From the NCBI GenBank assembly GCA_025454915.1, contig JALONN010000009.1, positions 205,061 to 269,060 on the forward strand: DNA of 64,000 bases, written 5' to 3'. The first letter of the stretch is position 1, and each line of letters begins with the position of its first letter. Shown here piece after piece: positions 38,857 through 50,800 of this stretch. The notes beneath the pieces are model-generated. The model worked only from the letters and a program-made list of their open reading frames with translations, ran no database searches and was not told the origin of the DNA. This stretch comes from Raineya sp. Its GTDB lineage: Bacteria > Bacteroidota > Bacteroidia > Cytophagales > Thermonemataceae. The position numbers and the translations under genes were made by a program.

Positions 38857-39906
38857 TTAAAATCCTCTGTTCGTTATAGGAAATAATGGTATCCATGTGT
38901 GTCCTGTAACATCCCACCAAAACACTAATGGCGAATTATTTGGTATATTACGCCAAGTAAAAAAATGTGTACCAAGTCCAAAAGTTTTATATGAGGGATT
39001 TATTAGCCCTAATGGTCTAATATTAGAGCTAACTTTTCCTTTTATCATCTTAATGATTTCTAATCCTTTTTGAAGAATAATATTTTCATATTTAATACGA
39101 TTTTCAGAGTTTGAAAAAAAAATTTCTTTCACTGGTTTAGTAGGTAATCGAAAAGCATAATCTTCATATTTATCTGCTTGTAAGCTTTTTAAATACACTT
39201 GGATATCAATATCTTGTGTATTTATTGGAATAGCTATATTTAAGGATTGATTATTAAATTTTAAGTGATTTTCTATTTTATACTCATATAACCACTTAAT
39301 TTTATTATCTATTACATCTTCAAAAGTTTTTTTTAATTTATATTTTAAAAATTCATACCCCCATGTGTGAATACAAAATAAACCAATAACAAGTTTATAT
39401 TCATCATTTAAAATATATTCAATATTTTTCTTGTGATATTTATCTTTAGTATTTAACCATTGAGTAATTTCTTTGCCTATCGTATTACCTGTAGCTAAAA
39501 CATCATCAAAGTAAACAAAATGTTTCTTAGGAAAAGTTTGATATTTAAGATATGATTCTTGATAGTCCTCATTTAAAATATCTTCTAATAATTTTAATAT
39601 AGCAGATTGACTTTTATATTCATATTGTAGATTAAGAAACTCTGTTTCTGATAAAAATTGTTGTATATTTTTGTATTTTGTTATCAGTATCATCAACTGT
39701 TTTTTTATAATTGATTTTGCTTTATCCTTAGATATATATATTTGTGGTAAAATATATCCCAGTTCATCCAAAACAAACTCAGCATTTTCATCAAACTGAT
39801 ATGCCCAACTTATTATATCATCTGAAGTAATGAATATATTATCATCATTTCGATAGTCTTTTATAATTTCTTGTATTTTCTCCGCTTTTTTTATTATTTT
39901 ACTCAT
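38857..39906 (-). CDS. Phosphoribosyltransferase-like protein
   Basis: 349 residues from MSKIIKKAE. A PRPP-binding loop is visible: HFVYFDDVLATGNTIGKEI, a hydrophobic strand, two acids and TGNT, after a helical N-terminal region. The rest does not resemble biosynthetic PRTases, so this is a PRTase of the type found in bacterial conflict systems. More AT-rich than its neighbours. Partner is the NADAR protein just downstream. Confidence 0.75.
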   Translation of the reverse strand: MSKIIKKAEKIQEIIKDYRNDDNIFITSDDIISWAYQFDENAEFVLDELGYILPQIYISKDKAKSIIKKQLMILITKYKNIQQFLSETEFLNLQYEYKSQSAILKLLEDILNEDYQESYLKYQTFPKKHFVYFDDVLATGNTIGKEITQWLNTKDKYHKKNIEYILNDEYKLVIGLFCIHTWGYEFLKYKLKKTFEDVIDNKIKWLYEYKIENHLKFNNQSLNIAIPINTQDIDIQVYLKSLQADKYEDYAFRLPTKPVKEIFFSNSENRIKYENIILQKGLEIIKMIKGKVSSNIRPLGLINPSYKTFGLGTHFFTWRNIPNNSPLVFWWDVTGHTWIPLFPITNRGF

Positions 39907-39933
39907 TATATACAATCATTTTTTATCCATATT

Positions 39934-40488
39934 TTAGTTTTGAGTAGGGTCTTGGGGCATATTTGCCCAATAGGCGTATTCTTCGTTCATTTTGCGTACT
40001 CTTTTCTGCCAAAGTGCATTCGAGAGGTTTTCTTTCATCACTTCGGCATGGCTGATAGCCTGTACAATCCAAGATTTATCTTCAAGTTCTTCATCGAGTT
40101 GCCCAGCAGCCCAGCCTGCATAGCCTGCAAAAAAACGAATGCTATCATTAGCAGGAGGTGAGGTATTGAGTATATGTTTAATTTCCTCAAAATCGCCACC
40201 CCAATAAAGTGTATCTGTAATGGGTATAGCTCCGCTTATTTCAGGGAAACAATGAATATAAAACAGAGAATTTTCACCTACAGGTCCGCCATAATAAATA
40301 GGCGAATCGTAGAGAATTATTCCACTTACGGCTTCTTGCAAATGAAAATCTAAAACTTTATTCAACACAAAACCAACAGTTCCTTCTTCGTTATGTTCTA
40401 CAAGTAATATAACGGTTTGTTTAAAATTATCATCCTGTAAAAAAGGGCTTGCAATCAGTAGTTTACCTTTGTTTAGTGATGTTGACAT
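39934..40488 (-). CDS. YqgE/AlgH family protein (UPF0301)
   Basis: 184 residues. Typical motifs: KGKLLIASPFLQDDNFKQTV, LLVEHNEEGTVGFVLNK, YYGGPVGENSLFYIHC, RFFAGYAGWAAGQLDEEL, SWIVQA. A conserved protein of unknown biochemical function, often linked to regulation of transcription. Confidence 0.92.
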   Translation of the reverse strand: MSTSLNKGKLLIASPFLQDDNFKQTVILLVEHNEEGTVGFVLNKVLDFHLQEAVSGIILYDSPIYYGGPVGENSLFYIHCFPEISGAIPITDTLYWGGDFEEIKHILNTSPPANDSIRFFAGYAGWAAGQLDEELEDKSWIVQAISHAEVMKENLSNALWQKRVRKMNEEYAYWANMPQDPTQN

Positions 40489-40687
40489 AATCTTTAAAGT
40501 GTTCCAAACTTTTCAATTTATACATTTTTTGATATATAGGTAACTTAAAATTCAATATTTAGTTATTAAACTTTATAATCAGTATTCAAGAATAATACCA
40601 AATTAACTACTTGAACCCTTTTGGGATTGCGTTATTACAATTAGATTTCTCACTATGCTCGAAATGAAATAAACGCTACGCTTACAT

Positions 40688-40738
40688 ACATACGTCATTA
40701 CGAGTAATCTGATTGCTTCACTACGTTCGCAATGACAG
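40688..40738. repeat. REP-like palindromic repeat
   Basis: GTCATTACGAG ... TTCGCAATGAC with CTGATTGCTTC inside, in the intergenic region 40489-40746. A common dispersed repeat class in Bacteroidota (GTCATTGCGAG). Confidence 0.7.
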
Positions 40739-40746
40739 ATAATAAA

Positions 40747-40776
40747 CAAAAAAGCATGGTAGTTAGCCATGCTTTT
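40747..40776. terminator. Terminator after eno
   Basis: AAAAAAGCATGG/CCATGCTTTTT hairpin, active on either strand. Confidence 0.85.
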
Positions 40777-40809
40777 TGTATCTGTTGTCAGACAATAATC
40801 TGTTATCTT

Positions 40810-42917
<2,108 letters not shown>

Positions 42918-42985
42918 AGTTTTGTGTTTGTTTGATTATCGAAGATAAAAAACAGATTGATCAAAAAAAACTTTTGACAAAAAAT

Positions 42986-43017
42986 AAAGCCTGATAAGTG
43001 AACTTATCAGGCTTTTT
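42986..43017. terminator. Terminator after tRNA-Glu
   Basis: AAAGCCTGATAAG/CTTATCAGGCTTT with T runs, on the minus strand 3 bases after the tRNA end. Confidence 0.9.
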
Positions 43018-43019
43018 GG

Positions 43020-43091
43020 TACTCCGTAGGGGAATCGAACCCCTGTTACCAGAATGAAAATCTGGTGTCCTAACCCCTAGACGAACGGAGC
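43020..43091 (-). tRNA. tRNA-Glu (TTC)
   Basis: On minus, GCTCCGT pairs with ACGGAGT; the anticodon arm CCAGA TTTTCAT TCTGG gives TTC; the T arm holds GGTTCGATTCC. No encoded CCA. Confidence 0.96.
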
Positions 43092-43109
43092 ATTCCGTAT
43101 TTTGTGGTG

Positions 43110-43141
43110 CAAAGGTATAATACTTTTTTATAACTTCCAAA
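43110..43141 (-). promoter_or_regulatory. Promoter of tRNA-Glu
   Basis: TTTG at 43141-43138 and TACCTTTG at 43117-43110 on minus, spacer 20 bases. Confidence 0.85.
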
Positions 43142-43235
43142 AAAAAATTAAAAAAATTTATTATTTTTTTTTCGCATAATTTTTGTGTAGGTTTAGTCAC
43201 ATTACTAAAACTTATATTCTGATTATTGTATTATC

Positions 43236-43793
43236 ATGGAAGAACTACAAAATTATTGGGAAGAGTATAATTTTAACCGTTTCAATACTATCGACTTAAA
43301 CTCATTTGAAACGCTGACTCTTCTATTTCCTATATTAGCTGTTGTAGCTGCTGACCACAATATTGATGGAGCAGAGAAAGAGTTTTACTTAGAACAAATT
43401 CAAAAAAAAGTACACAAAAATGGTAACCTGAATGCAACACTACTCAAAGAAGAAGTTCGCTACATCACCCAAAATCTTGAAGAACTCTCACCATTGATGT
43501 TAGGAGCTTTAAAGATTCTAGTTGAAAAGGAAAATCTAGCCCATGAACTCATGGATATGATGCTTGTAGCAGCGAAAATAAGTTATGAGCCTTGGCAAGC
43601 AAAAACTTTATATGGAGAGGCTGACACTCGTTTGAAATTATCAAAAAAAATAGTAGATTTGGTTGTTGAGGATGCTGTAAATCAGAAAGAACGTATATCA
43701 GAAGAAGAATTGGATGTTATTAAAGATATTTTGCAAAAAACAGGTTCTCTTACAGAACGTAACCAGACTATCTTAGACAATTTATTAAATTAA
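43236..43793 (+). CDS. TerB-like helical protein
   Basis: 185 residues, all-helical. The start ILAVVAADHNIDGAEKEFY resembles the TerB/DjlA-N fold where acidic residues bind metal, and a second half (ISYEPWQAKTLYGEADTRL) is also helical. First of three co-oriented genes that include the caspase. Assignment to TerB is tentative. Confidence 0.6.
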   Translation: MEELQNYWEEYNFNRFNTIDLNSFETLTLLFPILAVVAADHNIDGAEKEFYLEQIQKKVHKNGNLNATLLKEEVRYITQNLEELSPLMLGALKILVEKENLAHELMDMMLVAAKISYEPWQAKTLYGEADTRLKLSKKIVDLVVEDAVNQKERISEEELDVIKDILQKTGSLTERNQTILDNLLN

Positions 43794-43816
43794 ATCATAC
43801 CAAAAATATAAACATT

Positions 43817-45184
43817 ATGAAAAAAATACGTACTTATTGGCATTTTGCAATACTATTTGCCATTTTATCTTTCAATTTACAGGCTCAGTCTCTGTATGAA
43901 CTCACCTTTGAAGTAGACAAAGTAAACTATAAATGTTTTTTGGTGTACTTTAACGAACAAGATGCCTATATGCGTATTGGATACACCGTAGATGGCAAGT
44001 ATAATGTTGTAAACGTTCAGTATACCTCTGCTACAGGTCAGGAAGATGGTTACAATTATTTTGTTATGGCAGGTTCAAATCCTACCTTTATTACCAATAA
44101 GGGAGAGCAATCTTATAATCCAGACCATTTTTTGTGGGTCTGGAATGATAAGGAAAATGCAAGTTTGCCTTATGTAACAGAAGACCCCAATTTCGACGAA
44201 AATAAACTTCATGTTTGTAAAACATATACAGAAATTACAGCTAAAAATCTAACTGACAGCTATTTAAAACAGTTCTTCCGCACAGATGAGGCTCAATATA
44301 AATCTCTTCAAAAAATGAGAGATGCAGCACTAGGAGTCAATACCAATTCAAACACAAATAATAATAACAACAACAATAATAATAATAATAACTCGAATAA
44401 CAACAATAATAACTCTACTGCTACTACGGCAGGTGCTAAACTACACTTGGTATTGTGTATCAATACAGAAATTAGTGATATTGGGCAAAGTTGTAGTGTT
44501 GACCAAAGAGCTATGGAAGTAGAATTCAGAGAAATTGCAAAAGCAATTGGTATTCCTTTTGAGAAATATGTAGTAAATGGTGAAAAATTCACGAAAGAAA
44601 ATGCTGAACAGACACTTACCAGCATGAAGGTAGGCAAAAATGATGTGGTTGTATTTTATTATAGTGGGCATGGTTTCCGTTGGTCTGACCAAACAGATAA
44701 ATATCCTCAGTTAGATATGCGAGCATCAGAATATACCCCGCTAAGTGAAAAAACAGCTCTTTCCCTTTCATCTGTATTTACCAAAATCACATCTAAAGGT
44801 GGCAGATTAAATATTGTATTAAGTGACTGTTGTAACTCAGATGTAGGTAGAAATCAGGTTACAAGCCAAACTTTTATGGCTGGTCGTTCATTTCAGGGTG
44901 CAGAAATTGAAAAGCTGAAAAAACTTTTTGTAAACAGTTCAGGAAATATGATTATTACAGGTAGTTCACCTGGTGAATATTCTTGGTGTAATGCCAATGG
45001 TGGTTTCTTTACTTTGAGCTTTATTCAGGCTCTTAAAGAAGAAATTGGTTATATGCGTACAGAAGCCCCTACTTGGGATCATATAGCTCTAAATGCTGTA
45101 AAAAGCACTCAGTATAAGGCTAAAAGCTGTAATGGTTGTAAACCACAAAACCCTGTATCTTCTGTTCGTGTTACTCAAAAATAG
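43817..45184 (+). CDS. Exported caspase-family (C14) peptidase
   Basis: 455 residues. Signal peptide (ends NLQAQ), an N-terminal beta domain (about 25-165), an Asn-only linker (about 178-200) encoded by AAT/AAC repeats, and a caspase p20-like domain with His in VVFYYSGHGFRW and Cys in IVLSDCCNSDVG. Orthocaspases cut after basic or acidic residues; here the enzyme would act outside the cytoplasm. Followed directly by a small secreted protein. Confidence 0.88.
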   Translation: MKKIRTYWHFAILFAILSFNLQAQSLYELTFEVDKVNYKCFLVYFNEQDAYMRIGYTVDGKYNVVNVQYTSATGQEDGYNYFVMAGSNPTFITNKGEQSYNPDHFLWVWNDKENASLPYVTEDPNFDENKLHVCKTYTEITAKNLTDSYLKQFFRTDEAQYKSLQKMRDAALGVNTNSNTNNNNNNNNNNNNSNNNNNNSTATTAGAKLHLVLCINTEISDIGQSCSVDQRAMEVEFREIAKAIGIPFEKYVVNGEKFTKENAEQTLTSMKVGKNDVVVFYYSGHGFRWSDQTDKYPQLDMRASEYTPLSEKTALSLSSVFTKITSKGGRLNIVLSDCCNSDVGRNQVTSQTFMAGRSFQGAEIEKLKKLFVNSSGNMIITGSSPGEYSWCNANGGFFTLSFIQALKEEIGYMRTEAPTWDHIALNAVKSTQYKAKSCNGCKPQNPVSSVRVTQK

Positions 45185-45189
45185 TGTTT

Positions 45190-45663
45190 ATGAAAATTCT
45201 TAGTTTTATTTTTCTGATGAGTTTGTTTGCTGTGCAAGATAACCATCCCGTTTTTCATAAGCACCAGCATATCATCCAAGAAGCGAAAGAAGTTTCTTTG
45301 TACGAAGTTTCTGAGCAACCAGTTGCTCCTAAGCAACATAAAAAAGATGCTCAATATATTGGTGATTATGAAGTTTTGAAAACACTTAAAGTTTCTTCTG
45401 ATGATGTTCAGAATCTTAAAAGTGTGGTATTAGATGAGAAAAACTATATCAAAGACAAAAAAACATGTCCCATGTTAAGTAAATATGCCATCAAATTTAC
45501 AAAAGATAAGCATTATATCGCTTTGATTGTATCTCCTAATACTTGTGAAAAAGTTTCTGTTTTTTCTTCAGAAAAAAGTGTAAACAAACAATTTCACGAT
45601 TTGGCAAGCCCCAATAGCATTCACCAAACACTTGAAAAGATTACAGGCAGTTCAGATAGATAA
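45190..45663 (+). CDS. Small exported protein following the caspase
   Basis: 157 residues from the ATG at 45190, five bases after the caspase stop. N-terminal hydrophobic segment (ILSFIFLMSLFAVQ), then a mixed domain with two Cys (KKTCPMLSKYAI, SPNTCEKVS). No recognised family. Its position suggests a substrate, inhibitor or partner of the caspase. Confidence 0.6.
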   Translation: MKILSFIFLMSLFAVQDNHPVFHKHQHIIQEAKEVSLYEVSEQPVAPKQHKKDAQYIGDYEVLKTLKVSSDDVQNLKSVVLDEKNYIKDKKTCPMLSKYAIKFTKDKHYIALIVSPNTCEKVSVFSSEKSVNKQFHDLASPNSIHQTLEKITGSSDR

Positions 45664-45701
45664 AATAGAAAAGGCTTTGAGTATTCAAAGCCTTTTCTAT
45701 T
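45664..45701. terminator. Bidirectional terminator
   Basis: AATAGAAAAGGCTTTG pairs perfectly with CAAAGCCTTTTCTATT. It serves the caspase operon and recG. Confidence 0.9.
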
Positions 45702-47799
45702 AGCTAATTCTTGCCCAGTTGGTTGAGTTTTTGGATAGAGACGAAAGTTGGTGTTTAATACAAGCATTTTTGTATGCCTGTAAATTAGGGTCTTCTGTTA
45801 AAATTTTATGAGCCACATTTCGGGCTTGCTCCAAGATAGCTCCATCTTTAGCCAAATCGGCAATGAGTAAGTCCAAAATACCACTTTGTTGTGTTCCCAT
45901 CAAATCCCCTGGTCCACGTAGTTTAAGGTCGGTATTGGCTATTTCAAAACCATCATTGGTTTCAACCATTACTTTTATTCTTTCTCTGGCATCTTTAGAA
46001 AGCTCGTATTTCGTCATGAGAATACAAAACGACTGCTCCGAACCACGTCCAACACGTCCACGCAACTGATGTAACTGAGAGAGTCCAAATCTTTCTGCAT
46101 TTTCAATAATCATAATGGAAGCATTAGGAACATTTACCCCAACTTCGATTACCGTTGTTGCAATCATAATTTGGGTTTCATTTCTTGAAAACCTTTGCAT
46201 TTCATAATCTTTCTCTTTGGGTTTCATTTGCCCATGAACAATGCTGGTTTGATACTCAGGAAAAGCCCTTGCAATACTCTCAAAACCATCCATCAGGTTT
46301 TTTAAGTTTAACTTCTCCGATTCCTCAATCAGAGGATACACAATATAAACCTGTCTGCCTTTTTCAATTTCCTCTCTGATAAAGCCAAACACTTTAAGCC
46401 TGTGAGAGTCGTAGCGATGTACCGTTTTGATAGGTTTACGTCCTGGGGGAAGCTCATCAATAATTGAAACATCCAAATCGCCATAAAGTGTCATGGCAAG
46501 TGTTCTTGGAATAGGGGTTGCCGTCATTACAAGAACGTGTGGGAAAACATCAGCATTTTTATGCCAAAGTTTGGAGCGTTGTTCTACCCCAAAACGATGT
46601 TGTTCATCAATAATGGCTAAACCCAGATTTTTAAATTTAACTTTCTCTTCTAAAAGAGCATGCGTTCCTATTAAAATTTTTAAATCTCCCGTTTCTAAAT
46701 AATCATGAATCAGTTTTCGTCCTCCAGAAGTGGTTGAGCCTGTCAGAATATCGATAGGAATACCTAAGCTATCGGCATATTTTTTAAGTCCCTGATAATG
46801 CTGTTCAGCCAGAATTTCTGTGGGAGCCATCAGACACACCTGAAAACCATTATCAATAGCCATGAGCATCGAAATAAATGCAACTATTGTTTTTCCACTC
46901 CCTACATCACCTTGTAAAAGCCTATTCATCTGCTTTCCACAAGTCATATCTTTGTAAATTTCTTTGATTACTCTTTTCTGAGCATTCGTTAAATCAAATT
47001 CCAAGTGATTTTTATAGAACTCTGTAAGTAACACCGTACTCTTAAATACAAAGCCCTGATAGGTCACTTTTCTGTATAAGTTTTGTTGTAAAAGCCTGAT
47101 TTGGGTATAAAACAGTTCTTCAAACTTTAATCTATTTTTAGCTTTCTGGAGCATATCCATATTTTTTGGGAAATGGATATTGGCTATTGCTTCTTTCTTG
47201 GAAATCAGTTGGTTCTCCTGAAGAACATCTTCAGGGAGAGTTTCCCTGATATGAGGCAATGCTAATGGTATGAGTTGCTTAATTGCTTTGGCTAAAGCCT
47301 TGCTATCAAGCATTTTCTTTTTCATGGTTTCTGTGGTATTATACACAGGAAACAATGCACCTTGTTCTTTAGCTTCTTGGGGATTGTATAATTCTATTTC
47401 TGGGTGACTGATATTAATTTTGCCATTAAATTCACTGGGCTTCCCAAAAACAATGTATTCATGGTTCAGTTGAATAAACTTTTTGATGTAATTGATTCCT
47501 TTGAACCAGACCAGCTCAATATCACCTGTACTATCTCGTAAGTATGCAATAAATCGTTCTTTACTACCCTCTCCTACAGTTTCTATAAATTTAATTTTAC
47601 CTTTGAGTTGGATATAAGGCATATCTGCCACTATATCTGAAATCTGATGGAATTGAGTTCTGTCTTCATGTCGGAAGGGATAACGCTGGATAAGGTCTGC
47701 GTATGTAAACACATTGATTTCCTTATTCAGAACTGTAGCTTTGATAGGTCCTAGTCCTTTTAGAAACTCTACTTTGGTATCAAAAAAGTTATGGTTCAT
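45700..47799 (-). CDS. recG: ATP-dependent DNA helicase RecG
   Basis: 699 residues. Wedge/OB domain (about 60-160), helicase motif I LLQGDVGSGKT, motif II IDEQHRFG, motif III MTATPIPRTLA, motifs IV-VI including EVGVNVPNA and QLRGRVGRG. Reverses stalled replication forks and processes branched DNA. Full length, no neighbour in operon. Confidence 0.97.
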   Translation of the reverse strand: MNHNFFDTKVEFLKGLGPIKATVLNKEINVFTYADLIQRYPFRHEDRTQFHQISDIVADMPYIQLKGKIKFIETVGEGSKERFIAYLRDSTGDIELVWFKGINYIKKFIQLNHEYIVFGKPSEFNGKINISHPEIELYNPQEAKEQGALFPVYNTTETMKKKMLDSKALAKAIKQLIPLALPHIRETLPEDVLQENQLISKKEAIANIHFPKNMDMLQKAKNRLKFEELFYTQIRLLQQNLYRKVTYQGFVFKSTVLLTEFYKNHLEFDLTNAQKRVIKEIYKDMTCGKQMNRLLQGDVGSGKTIVAFISMLMAIDNGFQVCLMAPTEILAEQHYQGLKKYADSLGIPIDILTGSTTSGGRKLIHDYLETGDLKILIGTHALLEEKVKFKNLGLAIIDEQHRFGVEQRSKLWHKNADVFPHVLVMTATPIPRTLAMTLYGDLDVSIIDELPPGRKPIKTVHRYDSHRLKVFGFIREEIEKGRQVYIVYPLIEESEKLNLKNLMDGFESIARAFPEYQTSIVHGQMKPKEKDYEMQRFSRNETQIMIATTVIEVGVNVPNASIMIIENAERFGLSQLHQLRGRVGRGSEQSFCILMTKYELSKDARERIKVMVETNDGFEIANTDLKLRGPGDLMGTQQSGILDLLIADLAKDGAILEQARNVAHKILTEDPNLQAYKNACIKHQLSSLSKNSTNWARIS

Positions 47800-47896
47800 A
47801 TATATTCGCTTATCTCGTAAATATTATTCAAAATTGTATTTTAGCCTAAATATTAAGAGACTTATGAAGCATTGTGCTTCATAAGTCTAGATTATG

Positions 47897-50800
47897 TTAT
47901 CTTTCAATGGTAAGTAATGCACTTCCTCTTCTCACATAGAATGCCACCCCTGCAACTTTTCCATCAGCAATAATGGGTTCAATCATATATCTTAGTTTGC
48001 TTCTTCTTTCTGCCAAACCAAATATTTGTTCTGTTTCAAAAGGCTCTTGTTTTTCAACAGCAGTGTACCAATCCTTACGAATCTTATTGGCATCTTCCTC
48101 ATTACTATCAAATAATTCAAACCAATTCATTCCTTTTCTAATATCAATTCCATATAAATTTTGGAAAATAATCTGCATCTTGGTATTGAACACAATAATT
48201 CTTTCATTTTCATCTACTGCCAAAATACTTTCTTTAGATTTTTCTATAATCTGTTCTGTAATAACATGATTACGTTCTAAATTATCCTCAATCGTATTTT
48301 TCTCTGTTTCTTCAATTTTAAGTGTTACTAAATCAAGCATTGAAGTAATAAAGCTTTGTTCTTCAATACTCCATTCTCTTGGAGTTCTTGTATGTTCACA
48401 TGTCAGCATACCTTTCAGTTTTGTACCTATTCGGATAGGATACACGAGCATCGAAGTCACACTTCCTGCTGAGAGATAGCTTGGTGTTAGTTCTTTTGTA
48501 AATTCTCCAATTTGAGCTGGATTCGCATTAATATAATTTTGTTTGTAGAGAGCTTCAAAAAATATGGGATGCTCGGCTTGCCCTATCAGTATGCCATCAG
48601 TATGTGTATTTGCTTCCTGATCGTACAAATCTATACATCTGAGAGAACCCTCCTTGAATTCCCAAACACTCACTCTTGGAATATCCAAATTACTTGCAAT
48701 TGAAGAATTTATTTCTTCTACATATTCTTTGACGCCACCCTCATAAAGCTTTTGTGACCCCAACAGTGTAATCGTTTCTATTTGTTTACGAAGTCTTTCT
48801 TTACTTGCCAGAATATTTTCTTCATTTCTTTTTTGGTCTGTTACATCTTGATATGTACCAATAACTCCTATTACAGTTCCTTCTGTATCGTGGAAAGGCA
48901 CTTTACTTACTCTAATCCAAGAGAACTGACCATTTGGCTGAATACGTGTTTGAAGTGCATCTAGTTCTGGCAAATTATTATCCATTACTTTTTTATCAAC
49001 ACTTACATAATACTCTGCATCTTCTTGGTTTTTCCATATTTCAAAATCCGTTTTACCTACTACATCTTCAAGATTATCCAAGCCTGCTAATTTTAAGAAT
49101 CTACGATTACAGCCTAAGAATACAGAGTTTCTGTCTTTCCAGAATACACTTTGTGGTAAAGCATCTATAATCTTTTGTAAAACATCTTTTGATTTCTGTA
49201 AAGCATCTTGGTTTTCTTTTTGAGCTGTAATATCACGTATAGCAAAAATACGTATTCTCTGTTCCTCAAAACGAACAACCCTACCATGTATCTCTATTTG
49301 TACTTCAGTTCCATCTTTTTTCAATAAAACACCCTCATAAGACTTATCATAACCCAATTGCATATTGATAACAGAAACAGCTTTTGTTTCAGAATCGAAA
49401 ATATTAAATAAATATTGCTCTTGTACTTCTTCTGCCTGATAACCTGTTATTTGTGTGAATGCAGTATTTACTTCTTTGATATAGCCTTTTTCGTGAATAA
49501 TAATTGCTTCTGAAGTTGAATCCGCAATAGCTTTTGAACGGTTTTCACTACGTTGTATAGTTTGCTCTATTTTCTTTTGGTCAGATATATCTTGAGTGAA
49601 AGACACAGCCCCCACTTTTTTACCTTCTGTGTCATAAATTGGATTATAGAAACGCTGGAAGAAAAAGTCGCCTACAACTACATCTTTTTCTTTTTCTTTG
49701 CCTCCAACCTTTATTTTTTGTTTTTCTATTTTTTGGTAGTTTTCGACAAAAGAATAAGCTCCTTCATTAAAAACTTTATCAAATTGTTCTTTTAGTATAT
49801 TGGAGAGTTCCTGACGAGTATATTGGAAATCAACAAGTAGATTCATCCCAACTTCAGGATGTTTACCTGTTTCTTCCATCATAAAACTAGCCCATTTTTC
49901 GTTATAGGAAAGGATATTATAGTGTGTATCAATTGATACTATTTCATCAGAAGTACTATCCAGAATAGTTTTCATACGGATATTACTTTCTTCCATTTCA
50001 TGCAAGATTTTTTGTTTATCTGTTACATCTCGCATGATGGTTGCAACTGCTGTAATCTCTCCTTGAGCATTTTTGATGGCAACAATATTACCACTCATAT
50101 ATGCTATTTCTTGGGTTTTGAGATTAATCATCTCTAACTCTCCTTCCCAATAACCATTTTGTGTTACATTAGGCAATACATCTGATTGTACTTTTTGCCA
50201 ATTGGTATCATTGAAGAAGTTCTTGAGATACAGCCTTTTAGTTATATAATCATCTGCTCCAAAAAGTTGTTGTCCTACCTTATTTGCATAGATAATTTCC
50301 TGATTAGGATTCATCATAATTACAAAATCTGTAGCATTTTCAACCATTGCTACAAATTTTTGTTGCTCTATTTGTTGTTTTTCTAATGCATCTCTCTGAA
50401 TTCTAATCTGCTCCTCGATACGTTTCTGTCTTGTAATATCTTGCATTGTACCATAAACAAAGGCTGTTTTTTCAGAATTTATTTCTGGTATTCGTTTAAT
50501 GGAAATCACTACTTCTCTAATGTCTCCATTTTGTCTTTTCATTTGATATTCAAAACTGCTTTCGTAGTTGGGGTCATGTGATTTAATTGCTTCTGCAATC
50601 TTAGAATTTACAAGCTCTACATCTTTTTCTGCAACAAAATTTTCTATAAACTTTTTAGAAGGTATTCGATAACCATTTTCTAGCTCTTTATTTGTTTTTA
50701 GTAATCCATATAACTCCTCGTTTGCTAGTACAAATTTGTTCTTAACATCAAGTTTCCATGCTGCTAAAGACGCCAATTGTAAGGCTTCAGAAAGTTGAGC

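Noticed and set aside
44308..44692. Leu-rich minus-strand frames opposite the caspase
   Set aside because: They are the reverse of the AAT/AAC repeat that encodes Asn in the caspase.
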